DNA of 64,000 nucleotides from Malus domestica (taxonomy: Eukaryota > Streptophyta > Magnoliopsida > Rosales > Rosaceae), in NCBI RefSeq assembly GCF_042453785.1, contig NC_091674.1, forward strand, positions 23,204,001 to 23,268,000. The letters are read 5' to 3'. The notes under the pieces were generated by a model. The model had not been told where the DNA came from, searched no databases, and saw only the letters and a list, made by a program, of their open reading frames with translations. Shown piece by piece: positions 1 through 12,225 of this stretch. Position 1 is the stretch's first letter, and each line of letters opens with the position of its first letter. Made by a program: the position numbers and the translations under genes.

Positions 1-126
1 GGAACAACGGCCAGGCACTTGACCAAAACCAACAACGTGGCAAATGACGGAGTCCTGTCGCTCCTAGAGCCGCGGCGGCTGTGATAAAACTGTTCCAACG
101 ACGCTAAACTAACCAAAACATACGCT

Positions 127-139
127 CTCTCACTCTCTA

Positions 140-197
<58 letters not shown>
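127..197. repeat. CT-rich microsatellite in SDR leader
   Basis: An imperfect (CT)n tract with occasional CTAT interruptions ends about 24 bases before the ATG of the dehydrogenase gene. It would lie in the 5' leader or core promoter. Pyrimidine-rich leaders of this kind are common in plant genes. The pure part of about 35 bases should vary in length between individuals. Confidence 0.9.
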
Positions 198-200
<3 letters not shown>

Positions 201-220
201 ACGCAGAGCGCAGAGCAGAC

Positions 221-2431
221 ATGGAAAAATCTGAAAGAGCCAAAGAAAGAAAAGAAAAGAGACTTCAAGAAATCTCCCTCCTCAGAACCATTCCTTATTC
301 CGATCACCAGAGGTTGGTTTGCTCTTACCTTGCTCGTTTAATTTTCCTCACATTTCCATTTCTGATAGAGTAAAAAATGATGACTCTAGCTGTTGTTATC
401 TTTGTTATTTTTGCAATTTTTTCGTGTTCGTAATTGAAAACAGAACTGACCAAAAAAACCAGTTGTGATTTGTTATTTGTGCATTGAATGTTTATGATTT
501 TTGCAAGTTTTGCAATTTCTTCATGTTTGTGAATTGAACATACACAAAAAAAAAAGAAAGAAAAAGAAAACACATTTGTGATTTTGTGCATGGTGGAATG
601 CATGATCTTAATTTAGCCTCTAGCTGTTGTGATCTTTGTTAGTTTTGCAATTTCTTCATGTTCATGAATTAAGAACAACAAAACGATCAACCCAATTGTG
701 ATTTGTGTATTTGGGCATACATGTGTGTGACTGTATAGGTGGTGGTCAGCAGAGACCGTTGCGGTGGTGACTGGGGGTAACAGGGGGATTGGGTTTGAGA
801 TTTCGAAGCAGCTTGCGGCACAAGGGGTAACTGTTATACTCACATCCAGAGATCACAGTGTGGGGCTTGAAGCGGCTAAGGTCTTCCAAGAAGGTGGTTT
901 CAATGTGTTTTGTCACCAGCTCGATGTGTTAGACACCGCGTCCATCACCGAGTTTTGTGACTGGTTGAAACAAAACTATGGTGGGTTGGATATTCTGGTG
1001 AGTTGATCAGATTTTGGGCTTTGAAGATAAACTGTTTCATTCCATTCCCAGCTGTACTTTGCCATTTTCCATATGGGTTCTAATTTTATGCAATTATTTT
1101 GCTCCCCTTTCAATCTTGCAGATAAATAATGCAGCTGTTAATTTCAATCAGGGTTTTGATAATACTGTCGAGTATGCCTCTCAGGTTATTACTACAAATT
1201 ATTATGGCACCAAAAATATGATTCAAGCAATGATCCCCTTGATGAAACCTTCAGCTGCTGGAGCTCGTATTGTTAATGTGAGCTCAAGATTGGGTAGAAT
1301 AAATGGCAAGCGGAGTGTAAGTAACTTGGTTTCTTTCATCTTTTATTTTGTATTCATAAAAAATTCATCCTTTTTATGTATGTCCATGAATGTTGCGGGT
1401 AGGGAAATTGGAGAATGTTGTGCTCAGGGATGAGCTAGATCGCTACTTTTCATGGGGCAGTTATCTTTGGTTGCATGCTTGAAAAGAAATAAGTTGTGTT
1501 TTCTAAAAGGCCAAAACTTGATGGATTTCAAAATAACCAATTTAGGTTATAGAAGCTAAGAAGAGGGTTTGTGCTCATCTGAGTGCTAGCAGAGTGTTAC
1601 CCCTTTGACCAAAATTTGACCAGAAGTTTGAGAACCTGCCTTTATGTTTGACCCAATGGCATCAAATTCCTAGGAGGCATCATAGTTCGCCCAGGTTATG
1701 CTGCTGGATTGAGGAACAGTGTTGAGAAACCATGGGTGAATGATATGAGGTGGATTTGGTGCCGGAACAGGTCAGGAAAGTAAGTGTCTAGCTGCTAGAT
1801 GAAGCATCTCTGAGAGGCTTGCTAGATTTCCAGCTGCCGTCGGGTTTTCTAATCAACTCTGATTTCTCCCTGAGGGATATCATTAGCGTGCTGGGAATCT
1901 CCATTGCATGATATCATTTGATGCTATATATCTTTTGAGAATATATCAGAAGCTTAACGAAACTTGTTCATCTTTCCCCGACCTTATGCACTTGCACAGC
2001 TTTGCTATCGATCTAATCATTTTTTTTCTTGACAGAAAATTGAAGATGTGTGTTTGAGAGAGAAATTTAGCAATTTGGACACAATCACTGAGGAACTGAT
2101 TGATCAAACAGTTTCCAGTTTTCTACAACAAGTACAAGATGGCACTTGGGAATCCGGGGGGTGGCCTAAAACGTTCACTGACTACTCGGTATCAAAACTT
2201 GCAGTCAACACTTACACCAGGCTGATGGCAAAGATGCTATCCGACAGACCAGAAGGCCAGAAAATTTATATCAACTGTTACTGCCCAGGTTGGGTGAAGA
2301 CTGCTATGACAGGTTATGCTGGGAATATTTCAGTTGAAGCAGGGGCTGACACTGCAGTTTGGCTTGCCTTGCTTCCAGACCTGGCAGTAACGGGGAAGTT
2401 TTTCGCTGAAAGACGTGAGATAAGCTTCTAA
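221..2431 (+). CDS. Short-chain dehydrogenase/reductase (neomenthol dehydrogenase / carbonyl reductase-like)
   Basis: Four exons (221-312, 739-997, 1122-1316, 2036-2431) join with matching phases to give 313 residues, the usual length for plant SDRs of the (+)-neomenthol dehydrogenase/salutaridine reductase/CBR1 group. The cofactor motif TGGNRGIG lies at residues 42-49, NNAA at 119-122, the catalytic serine in NVSS at about 171-172, and the YSVSK catalytic Tyr/Lys pair at 232 and 236. The ATG is in a basic N-terminal extension followed by PYSDHQRWWS, which this subgroup shares. It should be a soluble NAD(P)H-dependent reductase of a small carbonyl; the substrate cannot be told from sequence. 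Intron 3 contains a decayed look-alike of the start of exon 4 near 1405-1440. The Arabidopsis gene At5g51030, an SDR beside CRL and SDHAF2, is the likely positional counterpart (from memory). Confidence 0.93.
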
Positions 2432-3420
2432 GGTAGTCTGTCTAAAGACTAAGAAAGTTTGTGCAACAGTTCAATTGCTTCATTACGGACTTCACATCCG
2501 TTACAGTCCTAATGACAGTGAAAATTCTATTGTAATCGACATCTTCCGAACTGCAATATGCCGTGAGTGAATACCTTATGAATTATGTTGAAGAAGGGAG
2601 CCAGCAACTTACTGTAGGGTGTAAACGGATATGATGGAGGCTAGAAAATATTTGATGTCCAAAGGCTATGCGACGTGCTTCTGTGTCATCGGAAAGCTGG
2701 AATTTTTAAAAGCACAATTTTGTTCCCAATCGTGTTTAGTTATTGGGGTTAGAGATTAAGTTGGGAAGTCTTCGCTTAGTGATTGTTATGCCACTGTTTA
2801 TTTTGTTTAGGTTTTACCTATCAATGCAAGTGATTTTTCTATGTGCATTTGAAGAATTTTTGGTATCATGTTGGGAAATAATTTTGATACTCTACTAGTA
2901 AATGTCTAAATCCTGCTCTACTAGTTTTCTTACTTCAATTATACTTTTTTGTGGGGATATCGTTTTTTATATAAGCGATATTGAAAAAGTAAAAATCGAA
3001 CAACTAGCTGAGTTACAAGTCTCTTATCAATGAGGTATTATTTATAAGTGTGCTATATCTATATATATAAAGAGAGTACAAAAAGATGAAGTTTTTATAA
3101 TCCCAAAATTGCTCTTCTTCCATTAGGATTTAAAAAAAAAAAACCACTTAGCGTAGCGGGACTATAGATGGTTAATAAGTTTTTTATTTTCTAAAATATG
3201 TTTTCATAAAAAACCATAATAACTAAAATAAGTAAAATTAAAGAAAAACAAAAAAAAAATTATCATATAAAACAGTTTAATTATACTTTATTCCTTAGAG
3301 TGCAATCTTGCTCATCATTCTCATCATGCTCTAGGATTTCATGACATAAAAGAGCGATCCATGAAAGACGTTACCTAAAATTTCTGCCTAAGTTCATTTA
3401 TTCTACACTAAATTATGCAT
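2432..3420. other. 3' flank of SDR and AT-rich spacer
   Basis: The first few hundred bases would hold the SDR 3' UTR. The remainder is AT-rich with poly-A and TA runs (for example 3060-3080 and 3130-3145). I see no open gene or recognisable domain here. Confidence 0.6.
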
Positions 3421-3544
3421 GAGTTTTTTTCTTTTTTTTTCTATCAAACGATAGATTTTGTTAGATTAATCACCGACGGGATTTGAACCCACGCCATCAT
3501 GCAAATGCTCAACATCTTTCCACCACTGTGGTAAAAGGTCACTT
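3421..3544 (-). mobile_element. tRNA-derived SINE with 14-bp target duplication
   Basis: Read on the minus strand, the element has a B-box-like GGTTCAAATCC downstream of a weak A-box region and ends in an A-rich tail. It is flanked by ACTAAATTATGCAT (3407-3420) and ACTAAATTATACAT (3545-3558), a 14-bp duplication with one mismatch. The promoter boxes, A-tail and duplication together are the signature of a LINE-mobilised plant SINE. The single mismatch suggests moderate age. Confidence 0.75.
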
Positions 3545-3849
3545 ACTAAATTATACATATGTCATCAATAGTTTTGTATCGTAATGTAAAAATAATATAC
3601 ATCTGATCTTTCACCGGTAGTCATTCTTTTTCGATTCGAATCGTGCCACATTAAAAATTTATTTTCCAAGGAGCTAAAACGAGGTTTTACCCATGTGAGA
3701 TTTCTTCTAAGTCTCAACCCATGCAAAAACTGCATGAGATTAAAGTGTGTAGTGACTTCTCTCCGTAAGTGAAAGTCTTCCTCTCCGTGAGTGAGAGTTT
3801 TTCTCCCCGTGCGTGAGAGTAGCAAAGAACCTCAATTTCCTCCTCTAGC

Positions 3850-4590
3850 CACCGGTAGGGTCCGTGGCAGCCTCTCCTTTTTGGTTCTTTGGTGGTTATC
3901 CCAGTTTCCTCCTTGTTTTTCTTGCTTTTCCACCCCTACTTGCCACTGAGCTTTCCAGCCCTCAGATCTGATTTCTTTTCCCCTTCAACCAATCAACATC
4001 TCCCCATCCACCCACCCACCCATCTGCATGTCCCCCCCCCCCCCAACCATACCTTCTTTTGCATGTTCGTTTGTCTTCCATGGATTCCCTCTTCGCTCCT
4101 ATCTGCAACCATTTTTACCTGCGATCTGTTGCGGCCTTTCACCGAGAAGGTGGGTAGAGTTCCGGTGTCTTCACCCGCTCGGGTGGTCACACCACCACCT
4201 TCTCCCTGTTTGCCTTCTTTGGCAGTGTTGCTTGTGGAAATCCCACAAGCTTCTTCGGTTTCTATAACTTGGTGGTTGCGATCTACGGTTTGCTATCTGA
4301 CGGAGGACGAACTTTATTTTCTTTCCATCTCTTAGGTGCCATTTGGCTGGGCTCCTGGCAGGTGTTGGCTGTGGAGACTCGTGCTCGTTGTGCTGTTGCG
4401 GCGTTTTCGGCTACGGCGCATGGAGAAAGCCGTTAGGGTTTGTTTGTGTGCTTCTGTTTTGGGCTATTGGGTTACAACGGAGGTCCTTCTTTTGCTTTTG
4501 TGGTTTATGTATTTGGGCCTTTGTTATGTAATTATGTTGTGTTTTAGTAATAAAGAAACCCATTTTCCCAAAAAAAGAAAAAAGGCTGCA
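3850..4590 (+). mobile_element. Retroposon-like dispersed repeat with A-rich 3' end
   Basis: This CT-rich, weakly coding segment ends in a polyadenylation-like AATAAAG followed by an A-rich tail near 4571-4583. It is clearly related to the minus-strand segment 25865-26490: both carry TTGGCAGTGTTGCTTGTG and a preceding ACCACC-CTT stretch that reads TPPP...LAVLLV. Two unlinked copies with A-rich 3' ends point to a LINE or a LINE-mobilised non-autonomous element. No reverse transcriptase is visible, so the family is uncertain, and the 5' border is approximate. Confidence 0.5.
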
Positions 4591-4988
4591 TAAGATTTTT
4601 CAAAGTTAAAATTTTGTCCATACTGCTTAATTTCTTTCCGGGTAGATGGTTTTTTACTTCTTTTTCTTGACTTTTTGACTGGTGAAATTGCACCACGTGA
4701 AAATACTGCCAAAATAAAAATAAATAATAATTATTAATCAATAAGAATAAGGGATAATCGTGATTATCCAAAAGAATTATCAAGGTCGACTCAATTTAAG
4801 ATTAATGATAATATCACCGGCTACAGAAAAATAGTGAACAAATCCAACTCAAACTCTACTTTAAGTTTGTTTTATTTAATTTCTTTTATTTTATACATAT
4901 TTTTAGTTGTTAACAATATCTTTAAGTTTCAACTACGTTTCCAATGAGTCCCAAGAGCATCAAAACCGGAGCATCCCTCTAACAAACA
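4591..4988. other. AT-rich spacer upstream of the NAC gene
   Basis: This is AT-rich sequence, likely the promoter side of the NAC gene starting at 4989. I recognise no coding or structural feature in it. Confidence 0.5.
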
Positions 4989-5178
4989 ATGGAGAATAAT
5001 AATCATAACATAAGAAGTAGCAGAGCTGTTCTTTTGACCAACAATGGCAGTGATCTCCACGACGGACACAACGGCAACTATGATTCTTTCTTCAACTCAA
5101 TCCTGTCGGGGTATTGTTTCAAACCCTTGGATGAAGAACTTGTGGCTTACTACTTGAGGTGGAAAATCGCGAATCTAC

Positions 5179-5381
5179 TAAAGAGTCAAGTATTGAGTCA
5201 TCAAGTTAGTTAGATGTTTGTTACAATCCTTTTGTAAATTGGTAGATTAAACAAGGGCATACTGTAATTGTGAGAGTAGTATATTGCTTTTATATATATA
5301 CTGAAGCACCATTGTAATTTAATAAACATTGAATGAAATGAAAGAGTTATATTCTGAAACTGTGTATTCTTAGATTCTACA
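5179..5381 (+). repeat. 5' LTR of copia A
   Basis: Direct repeat of 9694-9897. It begins TAAAGAGTCAAG (the terminal TG seen in the 3' copy is not present here) and ends TTCTACA. A degenerate primer-binding site follows. Confidence 0.93.
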
Positions 5382-8300
5382 TGGTACCATCGCCAACCGC
5401 CTCATGGCTTCTTTGATCCTGCTGAATCCTTCTTCTCTAATCTTCCGCTCCTCTCTGATCTTCTTCTCCGGTGTGTTGATTGAGTACTTGTTATACTACG
5501 ATTCAAATTTCTGGCTTGTTAATCTTGAATCTTGATGGTGTCTCCGTCTGAACCCTCTTCTCCGATTGAGTCGGTGCATGCTCTAAACCCTAATTTTTCT
5601 CCTTCAAACCCTAATTTCTCTCAATCCTATGCTTCTCTCACAATCCAAAATATCGGAAGCATGTTCGGATCATGCTCCAGCGATCAAATTATTTATCATG
5701 GCGTGCTTTATTTGCACCGATCCTTCGTCGTTACAAGCTCCTTGGTAAAGTTGATGGCATTAAGCCTTGTCCATCGCTCTTTCTGCTGGATAATCCTGCC
5801 TTTGAGCACTGATATGAGAAGGACCAAAATATGCTCATCTGGTTCAATTCGACTCACTCTGAGGAAGTCATTCTGTTCCTATTGGTGTCTCATCTGCTCG
5901 TGATCTCTGGCTCAAACTTGAGCAACGATTTGGTGGTGTCTCGGATAGGCATATTCATCAATTGTGTTTGCGACTTCAGAATATTCAGAAAGGCTCTCAG
6001 TCAATGTCCAATTACCTTCAGCAAATCAAGAAAATCTATAATTCTCTCACTGCTGCTGGAGCATCTATTATTGATCGCGATCTTATTGCAGCAACTCTTG
6101 CAGGCCTCCCTAATGAATTTGAATCATTCACTAATTCAATCTTGCTTCATCTTTCGTCCACTTCCTTGGATGAATTACATGGCTTGTTACTTACTAAGGA
6201 GTTATCCATGGCGCGTCGCAAGAAAACCACATCTTCTGAGCCTTTTCAACAGTTCTCTGTGTAAATCCAATTGCAACTACTTCCTACACCACCACAAGCT
6301 CTTGCTACTCAAAATCATGGCACTCAGCCACTTCAACACTCATTTCGGTATAATTCTAATCGAGGCAGGCACAATCGTGGTAATAATCGAGGTTTTCAAG
6401 GTTATAATTGTGGCAATTATAACTCTGGATTCCATCGTGGTTCTTTTTCTTCTGGTCACAAAACTCCTTGTCAAATATGTGGGTCTACCAACCATGAAGC
6501 TATTGATTGCTTCAATCGAATGAATCCAGATATCTTAGGCAAGGTTTCTTAGGCTAAACTTGCTGCTATATGTGCCCATTACACTGCCAAGCCATCAACT
6601 TCTTGGCTCATTGACTCGAGTGCTACATCCCATATTACCAATGATATATCTAATATATGGTCTCATACTCCCTACCATGGTGAAGACAAGGTGTACATTG
6701 GAGATGGTAAAGGTCTATCTATAGATCATGTTGGCATTTCTATTTTGCATACTCCTGCTTATTCCTTTAAATTGCAAAATGTTCTTCATGTGCCCCAAAT
6801 GCAACATAGTCTACTTTCCGCCTATCAATTTATCAACAATAATGATTGCTCATTAACTCTTGGCATTCATGGATCCTCTGTCAATGATCGTTTTACGGGG
6901 AGAACGCTTTTGCGGAGACAAGTTAAAGATGGATTCTTTCCTCTTCAAAGTTCATCTTCCTTTTGCAAAACTACTCCTTTTACTCATGCTGCACTAGTAA
7001 GTACTCTTGCCAATGTTAAAATCTGGCACAACAGGCTTGGTCATCCCTCTTCTGTTATTTTTCATAAAGTTCTATCTACAAATAAGGTTGTTGTCCAAGG
7101 CAAACCCTATATGGACTTCTTCTACAATGATTGTACTATCGCAAAGAATCACAAGCTTTCATTTGCTGCTCCTCACTCTGTGTCTACTAGAAGTCTTGAA
7201 TTGTTGCATTGTGATGTATGGGGGGCCATCTCCTGTTGTTTCAGTAAGTGGCTATAGGTATTACTTGCTTATTGTTGATGATTACAACAAGCATATCTGG
7301 TATTTTCCTCTAAAGTCTAAGTCTTTTGTATTTTCAACATTTGTGGAGTACAAGACTTATGTAGAAAACATTTTTGGTAATAAAATAAAAATTGTTCGCT
7401 TTGATTCAGGGGGTGAGTTTACTAGTCATCGGTTTCAGAATTTTCTTAAACTTTATGGCATTTTGCAACAATTTAGTTGCCTTCATACTCCTAAGCAAAA
7501 TGGATGTGTTGAAAGGAAGCACTGTCACTTGTTTGAAACTGGAAGAACACTATTGGTTGCATCTAAAGTCCCTCATGTGGTTTGGGTTGAAGCATTTCCC
7601 ACTGCTACTTATCTGATTAATAGGCTTCCCATTGGTGACTTATTGCAATCTCCTTGGGAACTTCTTTTTCGTACACCTCCAGGTTACTCTCGGCTCAAAA
7701 TTTTTGGTTGTGGATGTTTTCCTTGGCTCAAGCCTTATACTACATCCAAGTTGGACGGTAAGAGTAAACACTGTGTATTTTTAGGGTATAGCCTTCAACA
7801 CAAAGGGTATTGGTGTCTTGATCTAGTTACATAGAGAATTTACATCTTAAGGCATATGTTATTTGATGAGACTAATTTTACATTTCATTCTTTATCACCT
7901 ACCTCTACTGTTACACCAAGTTCTTCTAATGGCTCTTCACAAGTGAACCCCAATGTTACTCTGCAATTTACTATACCTCATGCCACTAATGCCCCAGTTC
8001 CACAGTCTGTTCTCCCTATATCTTCAGTTTCATAACCTGCCACTTTGGATGCTAATATTTCTTCTACACCACCTACAGTTTCTCAACCTATAGTATCTCA
8101 ATTACCTGCAGCAACTAATATTTATATGATCACACGGTCTAAGGTTGGAATATCTAAACCTAATGCCTACTCAACTACCAAACATCATTTGCCTGAAACT
8201 GTTGATTTTGTCCCTACCACTTATCTTCAGGCTTCGAAACATGCTCATTAGAGGTCTGCTATAAAGGATAAGTACAATGCCTTACAGTTCACAGGTACCT

Positions 8301-9693
8301 GGTCTCTAGTAAATTTTCAACCTCATCAAAATATTGTTAGTTGTAAGTGGATTTTTCGAGTTAAGAAGCATCCATATGGGACTATTGATCGATATAAAGC
8401 TCAGCTTGTTGCCAAAGGCTTTCATCAGCAAGCTAGTTTGGACTATAGGGAAATATTTAGTCCAATAGCAAAGCTAGTCACAATTCAAATTCTTCTCTCT
8501 CTAGCAGCTCAATACAATTGGTTCCTCAACCAATTGGACATCAGTAATGTTTTTTTACATAAGGATCTTCGAGAAGATGTCTATATGCAATAACCACTAG
8601 GTTTCAGTGATCCCAACTACCCTAATCATGTCTGAAAACTTCGAAAATCCTTGTATGACTTGAAACAAGCCTCTAGGGCCTGGTTTGACAAACTATTTGC
8701 TGTTATCCAGTCTTTGGGATTCCATCAGTCACAATCTAATGCTTCTTTGTTTATGATCAAATCACATGTTCTTGTTATTGTATTGGTGTATGTCGATGAC
8801 ATACTTGTCACAAGTCTTAATCCTTTAGCTTGTCAACAATTTATTTAGAAATTAGGTATTGTCTTTCATGTGAAGGATTTAGGACCCTTACATTATTTCT
8901 TAGGTCTTGAGGTTCAAAGATCTTCTGAAGGCATCTTTTTACATCAAAGCAAGTACCTTCTTGACTTGCTTCAAAAGATACATATGAAAGGTGCTAAACC
9001 ATGTATCATTCATCTCAGTCAATTGTAGGAGTGTTGCAATACTTGACTTAAGCACGACTTGGTTTGTCTTTTGCAGTAAATCAGGTCTGTTAATTTATGC
9101 ATGCTCCACAAAAATCACATCTCCAAACAGCCAAACGAATTCTCAGGTTCCTTAAAGCATAGTGAGTCATGGTTTGTGGTTCAAGAAAGGTGATATTCAT
9201 CTCAGTGCTTACTCTGACATTGATTGGGCTGGTTGTATATTTGATAGACGATCTACTAGTGGGTATTGTATATTTTTGAGATCCAATCTTATTAGCTGGA
9301 GTGCTAAGAAGCAACTAATTGTTTCTCGCTCTTCCACTGAAGCAGAGTACAGATCGTTAACTCGCACAGCAGCCGTAATAACTTGGATATGTAAAGTGTT
9401 CAAGGATATTGGTTTTCATCTTCCTCGAGTTCCTCATATCTGGTGTGATAATATTTCTGCAATTTCACTTGCCTCAAATCCAGTTTTCTTATGCTCGAAC
9501 CAAGCATGTTGAACTTGATTATCATTATATTCGAGAGTTGGTGCTGGCTAATCTTCTCAAAGTCGAATATGTGTGCACTTAGGACCAATTAGCTGATATT
9601 CATACTAAATCTTTGTCTAAATCCAGGTTCTTGTACTTGCAATCCAAGCTTTCTCTTGGACCTTTGGATGCATCCAAGTTCAACTTAAGAGGG

Positions 9694-9897
9694 TGTAAAG
9701 AGTCAAGTATTGAGTCATCAAGTTAGTTAGATGTTTGTTATAATCCTTTTGTAAATTGGTAGATTAGACAAGGGCATAATTGTAATTGTGAGAGTAGTAT
9801 ATTGCTTATATGTATACTGAAGTACCATTGTAATTTAATAAACATTGAATGAAATGAAAGAGGTATATTCAGAAACTGTGTATTCTTAGATTCTACA
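9694..9897 (+). repeat. 3' LTR of copia A
   Basis: It starts TGTAAAGAGTC just after the purine-rich TTAAGAGGG tract and ends TTCTACA. The TCTAC target copy and the resumed NAC coding sequence follow immediately. Confidence 0.93.
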
Positions 9898-10364
9898 TCT
9901 ACCGCTACATCTGCATATTATTAACGAAGTTGAATTGTACAAATTCAGCCATGATGCACTAACAGGTCTATTTTAAATTTTTAATCATTGATAACTATTT
10001 CGTTTTCAGTCTATATTAACGTATTTGGGTTTGTTTTACACTACTCTATGATGGAATGTATCGTATTGCATGTGTGTGGATGCAGTCAGGATTTCCTGAT
10101 TAACCTATATTATATGCAATTATTTGTATCTGCATGTGTTTTTGGATGTGTATTTTGCTTCTTGACGTATGTAGAATCAGATGATAGTGCTTGAGAAGAA
10201 TGTTATCATGATCAGTTCTAGGTTCTAGACGAGACTCTCTCTTGAAAAAGAGTGTATATATATATATAGGGAGCGGATCTGTGGCACCATGTTTTTTACA
10301 CAAGAATTGACACAAATTTTAGACCATTAGATTAGCCCACTTTTAATGGTTGTCATGGCAATTA

Positions 10365-10927
10365 AGGGCCTGTTTGCTATCTAACTTGAGAATGGAATTC
10401 AAAATTTTGATTTTTTTTTTAAAACACATGTTTTGATTTAAAAATTTTAAATTCAAAACTTTGTTTGGTATGCAATTTCTCAAAACTAATTCAAAACAGG
10501 AAAAATCAAACACCCAGGCCAGACCGATTTCCCGACCACTGCATCCCTCCCTTCCCTGGCAACCCATTTTGCTATTTACCGACTCCTTCCTCCAAACTCG
10601 CATTGACACACCGAGGCTGGTCACGTCGGTGATTCAAATCTGAGATCCAACAACCTTCAAAATCAATAGCTATTTGTTACAATCGATTTATCTCGGCCAG
10701 AGGAAGAAGGATAAAGGTGGTGGCTATGGTGGATGCAAGTGGGAAGAGATTGAAGAGGCAATAGAGAAGAGGGTATCGAGAGAGAGGGGTAAGAAAGAGA
10801 GAGAGACAGGAGTGAGTGGTGTAGAGAGAGAGAGAGAGAAGGAGAGTGGTGGATGCAAGTGGGAAGAGATTGAAGAGGCAAAAGAGAAGAGAGTATCGAG
10901 AAAGAGAGAGGGGTTAAGAGAGAGAGA

Positions 10928-10973
<46 letters not shown>

Positions 10974-11215
10974 GGGAGTGAATGGTGTAGAGACAGAGAG
11001 ATAGAGACAAAGGGGAGTGGTGAATCCCGGAAAAAACAAGTCTAAAAAAACACTTTTTGTGTTTTCAACAAATAAGCTTTGTTTTCAAATATTTTTGAGT
11101 TGTGGTTTTGAGAATTATATTCAAATCAAATACCAAACAAAAACTTAAATTTATGACTCAAAACTTGTTTTTGAGTTAAAAACATTGGATCTAAATCAAA
11201 TACCAAACATGCCCT
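10365..11215 (+). mobile_element. Second MITE-like element nested in the first
   Basis: The left end AGGGCCTGTTTGCTAT and the complement of the right end AGGGCATGTTTGGTAT form inverted termini. The subterminal TTTGTTTGGTAT...AATTTCTCAAAA is also inverted on the two sides. The termini resemble hAT-type plant MITEs, but no clean target duplication could be fixed. The centre holds GA-rich tandem repeats. Confidence 0.5.
10720..10972. repeat. GA-rich tandem duplication and (GA)n microsatellite
   Basis: A unit starting GGATGCAAGTGGGAAGAGAT occurs at about 10732 and again at about 10851. Each is followed by GA-rich sequence, and the second runs into a near-pure (GA)n tract at about 10935-10971. 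Apparent open frames on both strands here are products of the simple repeat. Confidence 0.85.
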
Positions 11216-11434
11216 AATTTTCTTTTAAGTATTTAAACAAATATACATTAAAAATTAAAATCTGAAAATTTTAACTATGACTTATAGCCCATATGAACAA
11301 TTAAAATCTAGTGTCATGGATCCGACCCCCATATATATATTCATATGAACAATAAAAACCAATAAAGCAAAAGTAATATCTCATCTAACCACCAGTAGAA
11401 ACCCTAGAAGAAATTGAGAGATAAGAGTGGTTCC

Positions 11435-11530
11435 AAGGGCTTATAGCTCAAGTGGTTAACATCATTTACCCTACATCAAAGTTTTAAGTTCGATTTCCCC
11501 CTAAAGCATCAATAACTTGTTGTACTGATT
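11435..11530 (+). mobile_element. tRNA-derived SINE head
   Basis: TTATAGCTCAAGTGGTTAA (A-box-like) is followed about 40 bases later by AAGTTCGATTTC (B-box-like), the spacing of a tRNA-type internal RNA polymerase III promoter. There is no cloverleaf or CCA-type end, so it is a SINE rather than a tRNA gene. The 3' border is not resolved. Confidence 0.6.
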
Positions 11531-12225
11531 GAATTGTTACAATATCTTGAATTTAGGCCGGTCCAATATATAGTTTAACTAACATCAATGATTTTGCACT
11601 TGTTGGATTTGATAGACACGGTAACTTTTTCTCAAGATTTCTTGTTTGATATTAGGTTGTAATACCTCAGAGTTAATTTTATTGTTTTTTTACAATTTGT
11701 AAGCATGTACAATTTTGTTGATCATGCGCAGCGACACACAAGCGTGATGGGGAAAGAAGATAACATGTGGTACTTTTTCACACCAAGGGATAAAAAGTAT
11801 CCGAAAGGGACACGTCTAGATCGAGCAGCAGGGAATGGATACTGGAAAGTTACTGGGGTAAAAAAAGATGTGATGTTAAAAAATGTTAAAGTTGGTTTTA
11901 AGACATCACTAGTTTTCTACGAGGGGAAGTCTCCCAATGGAAAGAAGTCTGACTGGTTGATGCATGAATTTAACGTTGAAGCTCCTCCCAAGAAGGCATA
12001 CAGAAATAACATTAAGGTTTGAATATATTTAGATATTTTTACTACTATTTCTTTGACAAGAGTAAAAGAGCTATTATTGTCACTTTACATTCGTCATGCA
12101 TTCGAAATACAAGAGAAATTTTACTTAGAAAAAGGAGTGCATGGTGACCTTTTGGATTGGCAAAATCGGCAATCAAAATAAATTTGAGTTTAACTTCTTT
12201 GCTTGGAAAAATTTTGTGTTCCTCC

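Larger units (their letters stand above)
5179..9897 (+). mobile_element. Ty1/copia LTR retrotransposon A, in NAC exon 1
   Basis: A broken copia element bounded by LTRs of about 203 bp and by the target duplication TCTAC (5174-5178 and 9898-9902). Internal order is copia-type: gag with a CCHC knuckle (CQICGSTNHEAIDC, about 6470-6510), protease (WLIDSS), GAG-pre-integrase (WHNRLGHPS), integrase, reverse transcriptase (YVDDI near 8795) and RNase H (SRSSTEAEYRSL near 9335). A polypurine tract precedes the 3' LTR. By eye the LTRs differ at about 7 bases plus a few indels (3-4 %), suggesting roughly one to two million years at commonly used plant rates. Coding parts carry multiple breaks; treat it as a fossil. 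Confidence 0.95.
10268..11330 (+). mobile_element. MITE-like element in NAC intron 1 (outer)
   Basis: Terminal inverted repeats start GGGAGCGGATCTGTGGCAC on the left and, on the opposite strand at the right, GGGGTCGGATCCATGACAC (14 of 19 positions agree). Both ends are flanked by TA-repeat sequence. No transposase is present, so it is a non-autonomous DNA element, enlarged by another insertion inside it. Confidence 0.55.

Noticed and set aside
1672-1790. Possible extra exon in SDR intron 3
   Set aside because: A short open stretch is present, but the four-exon model already gives the full family length with clean phases.
10674-11045. Open frames of 115-123 residues on both strands
   Set aside because: Both are translations of the GA repeat (Arg/Glu or Ser/Leu runs) and have no gene features.
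11435-11530. Possible tRNA gene
   Set aside because: The A- and B-box-like words are there, but the arms do not pair into a cloverleaf; it is treated as a SINE head. The same holds for 21078-21165 and 44786-44880.
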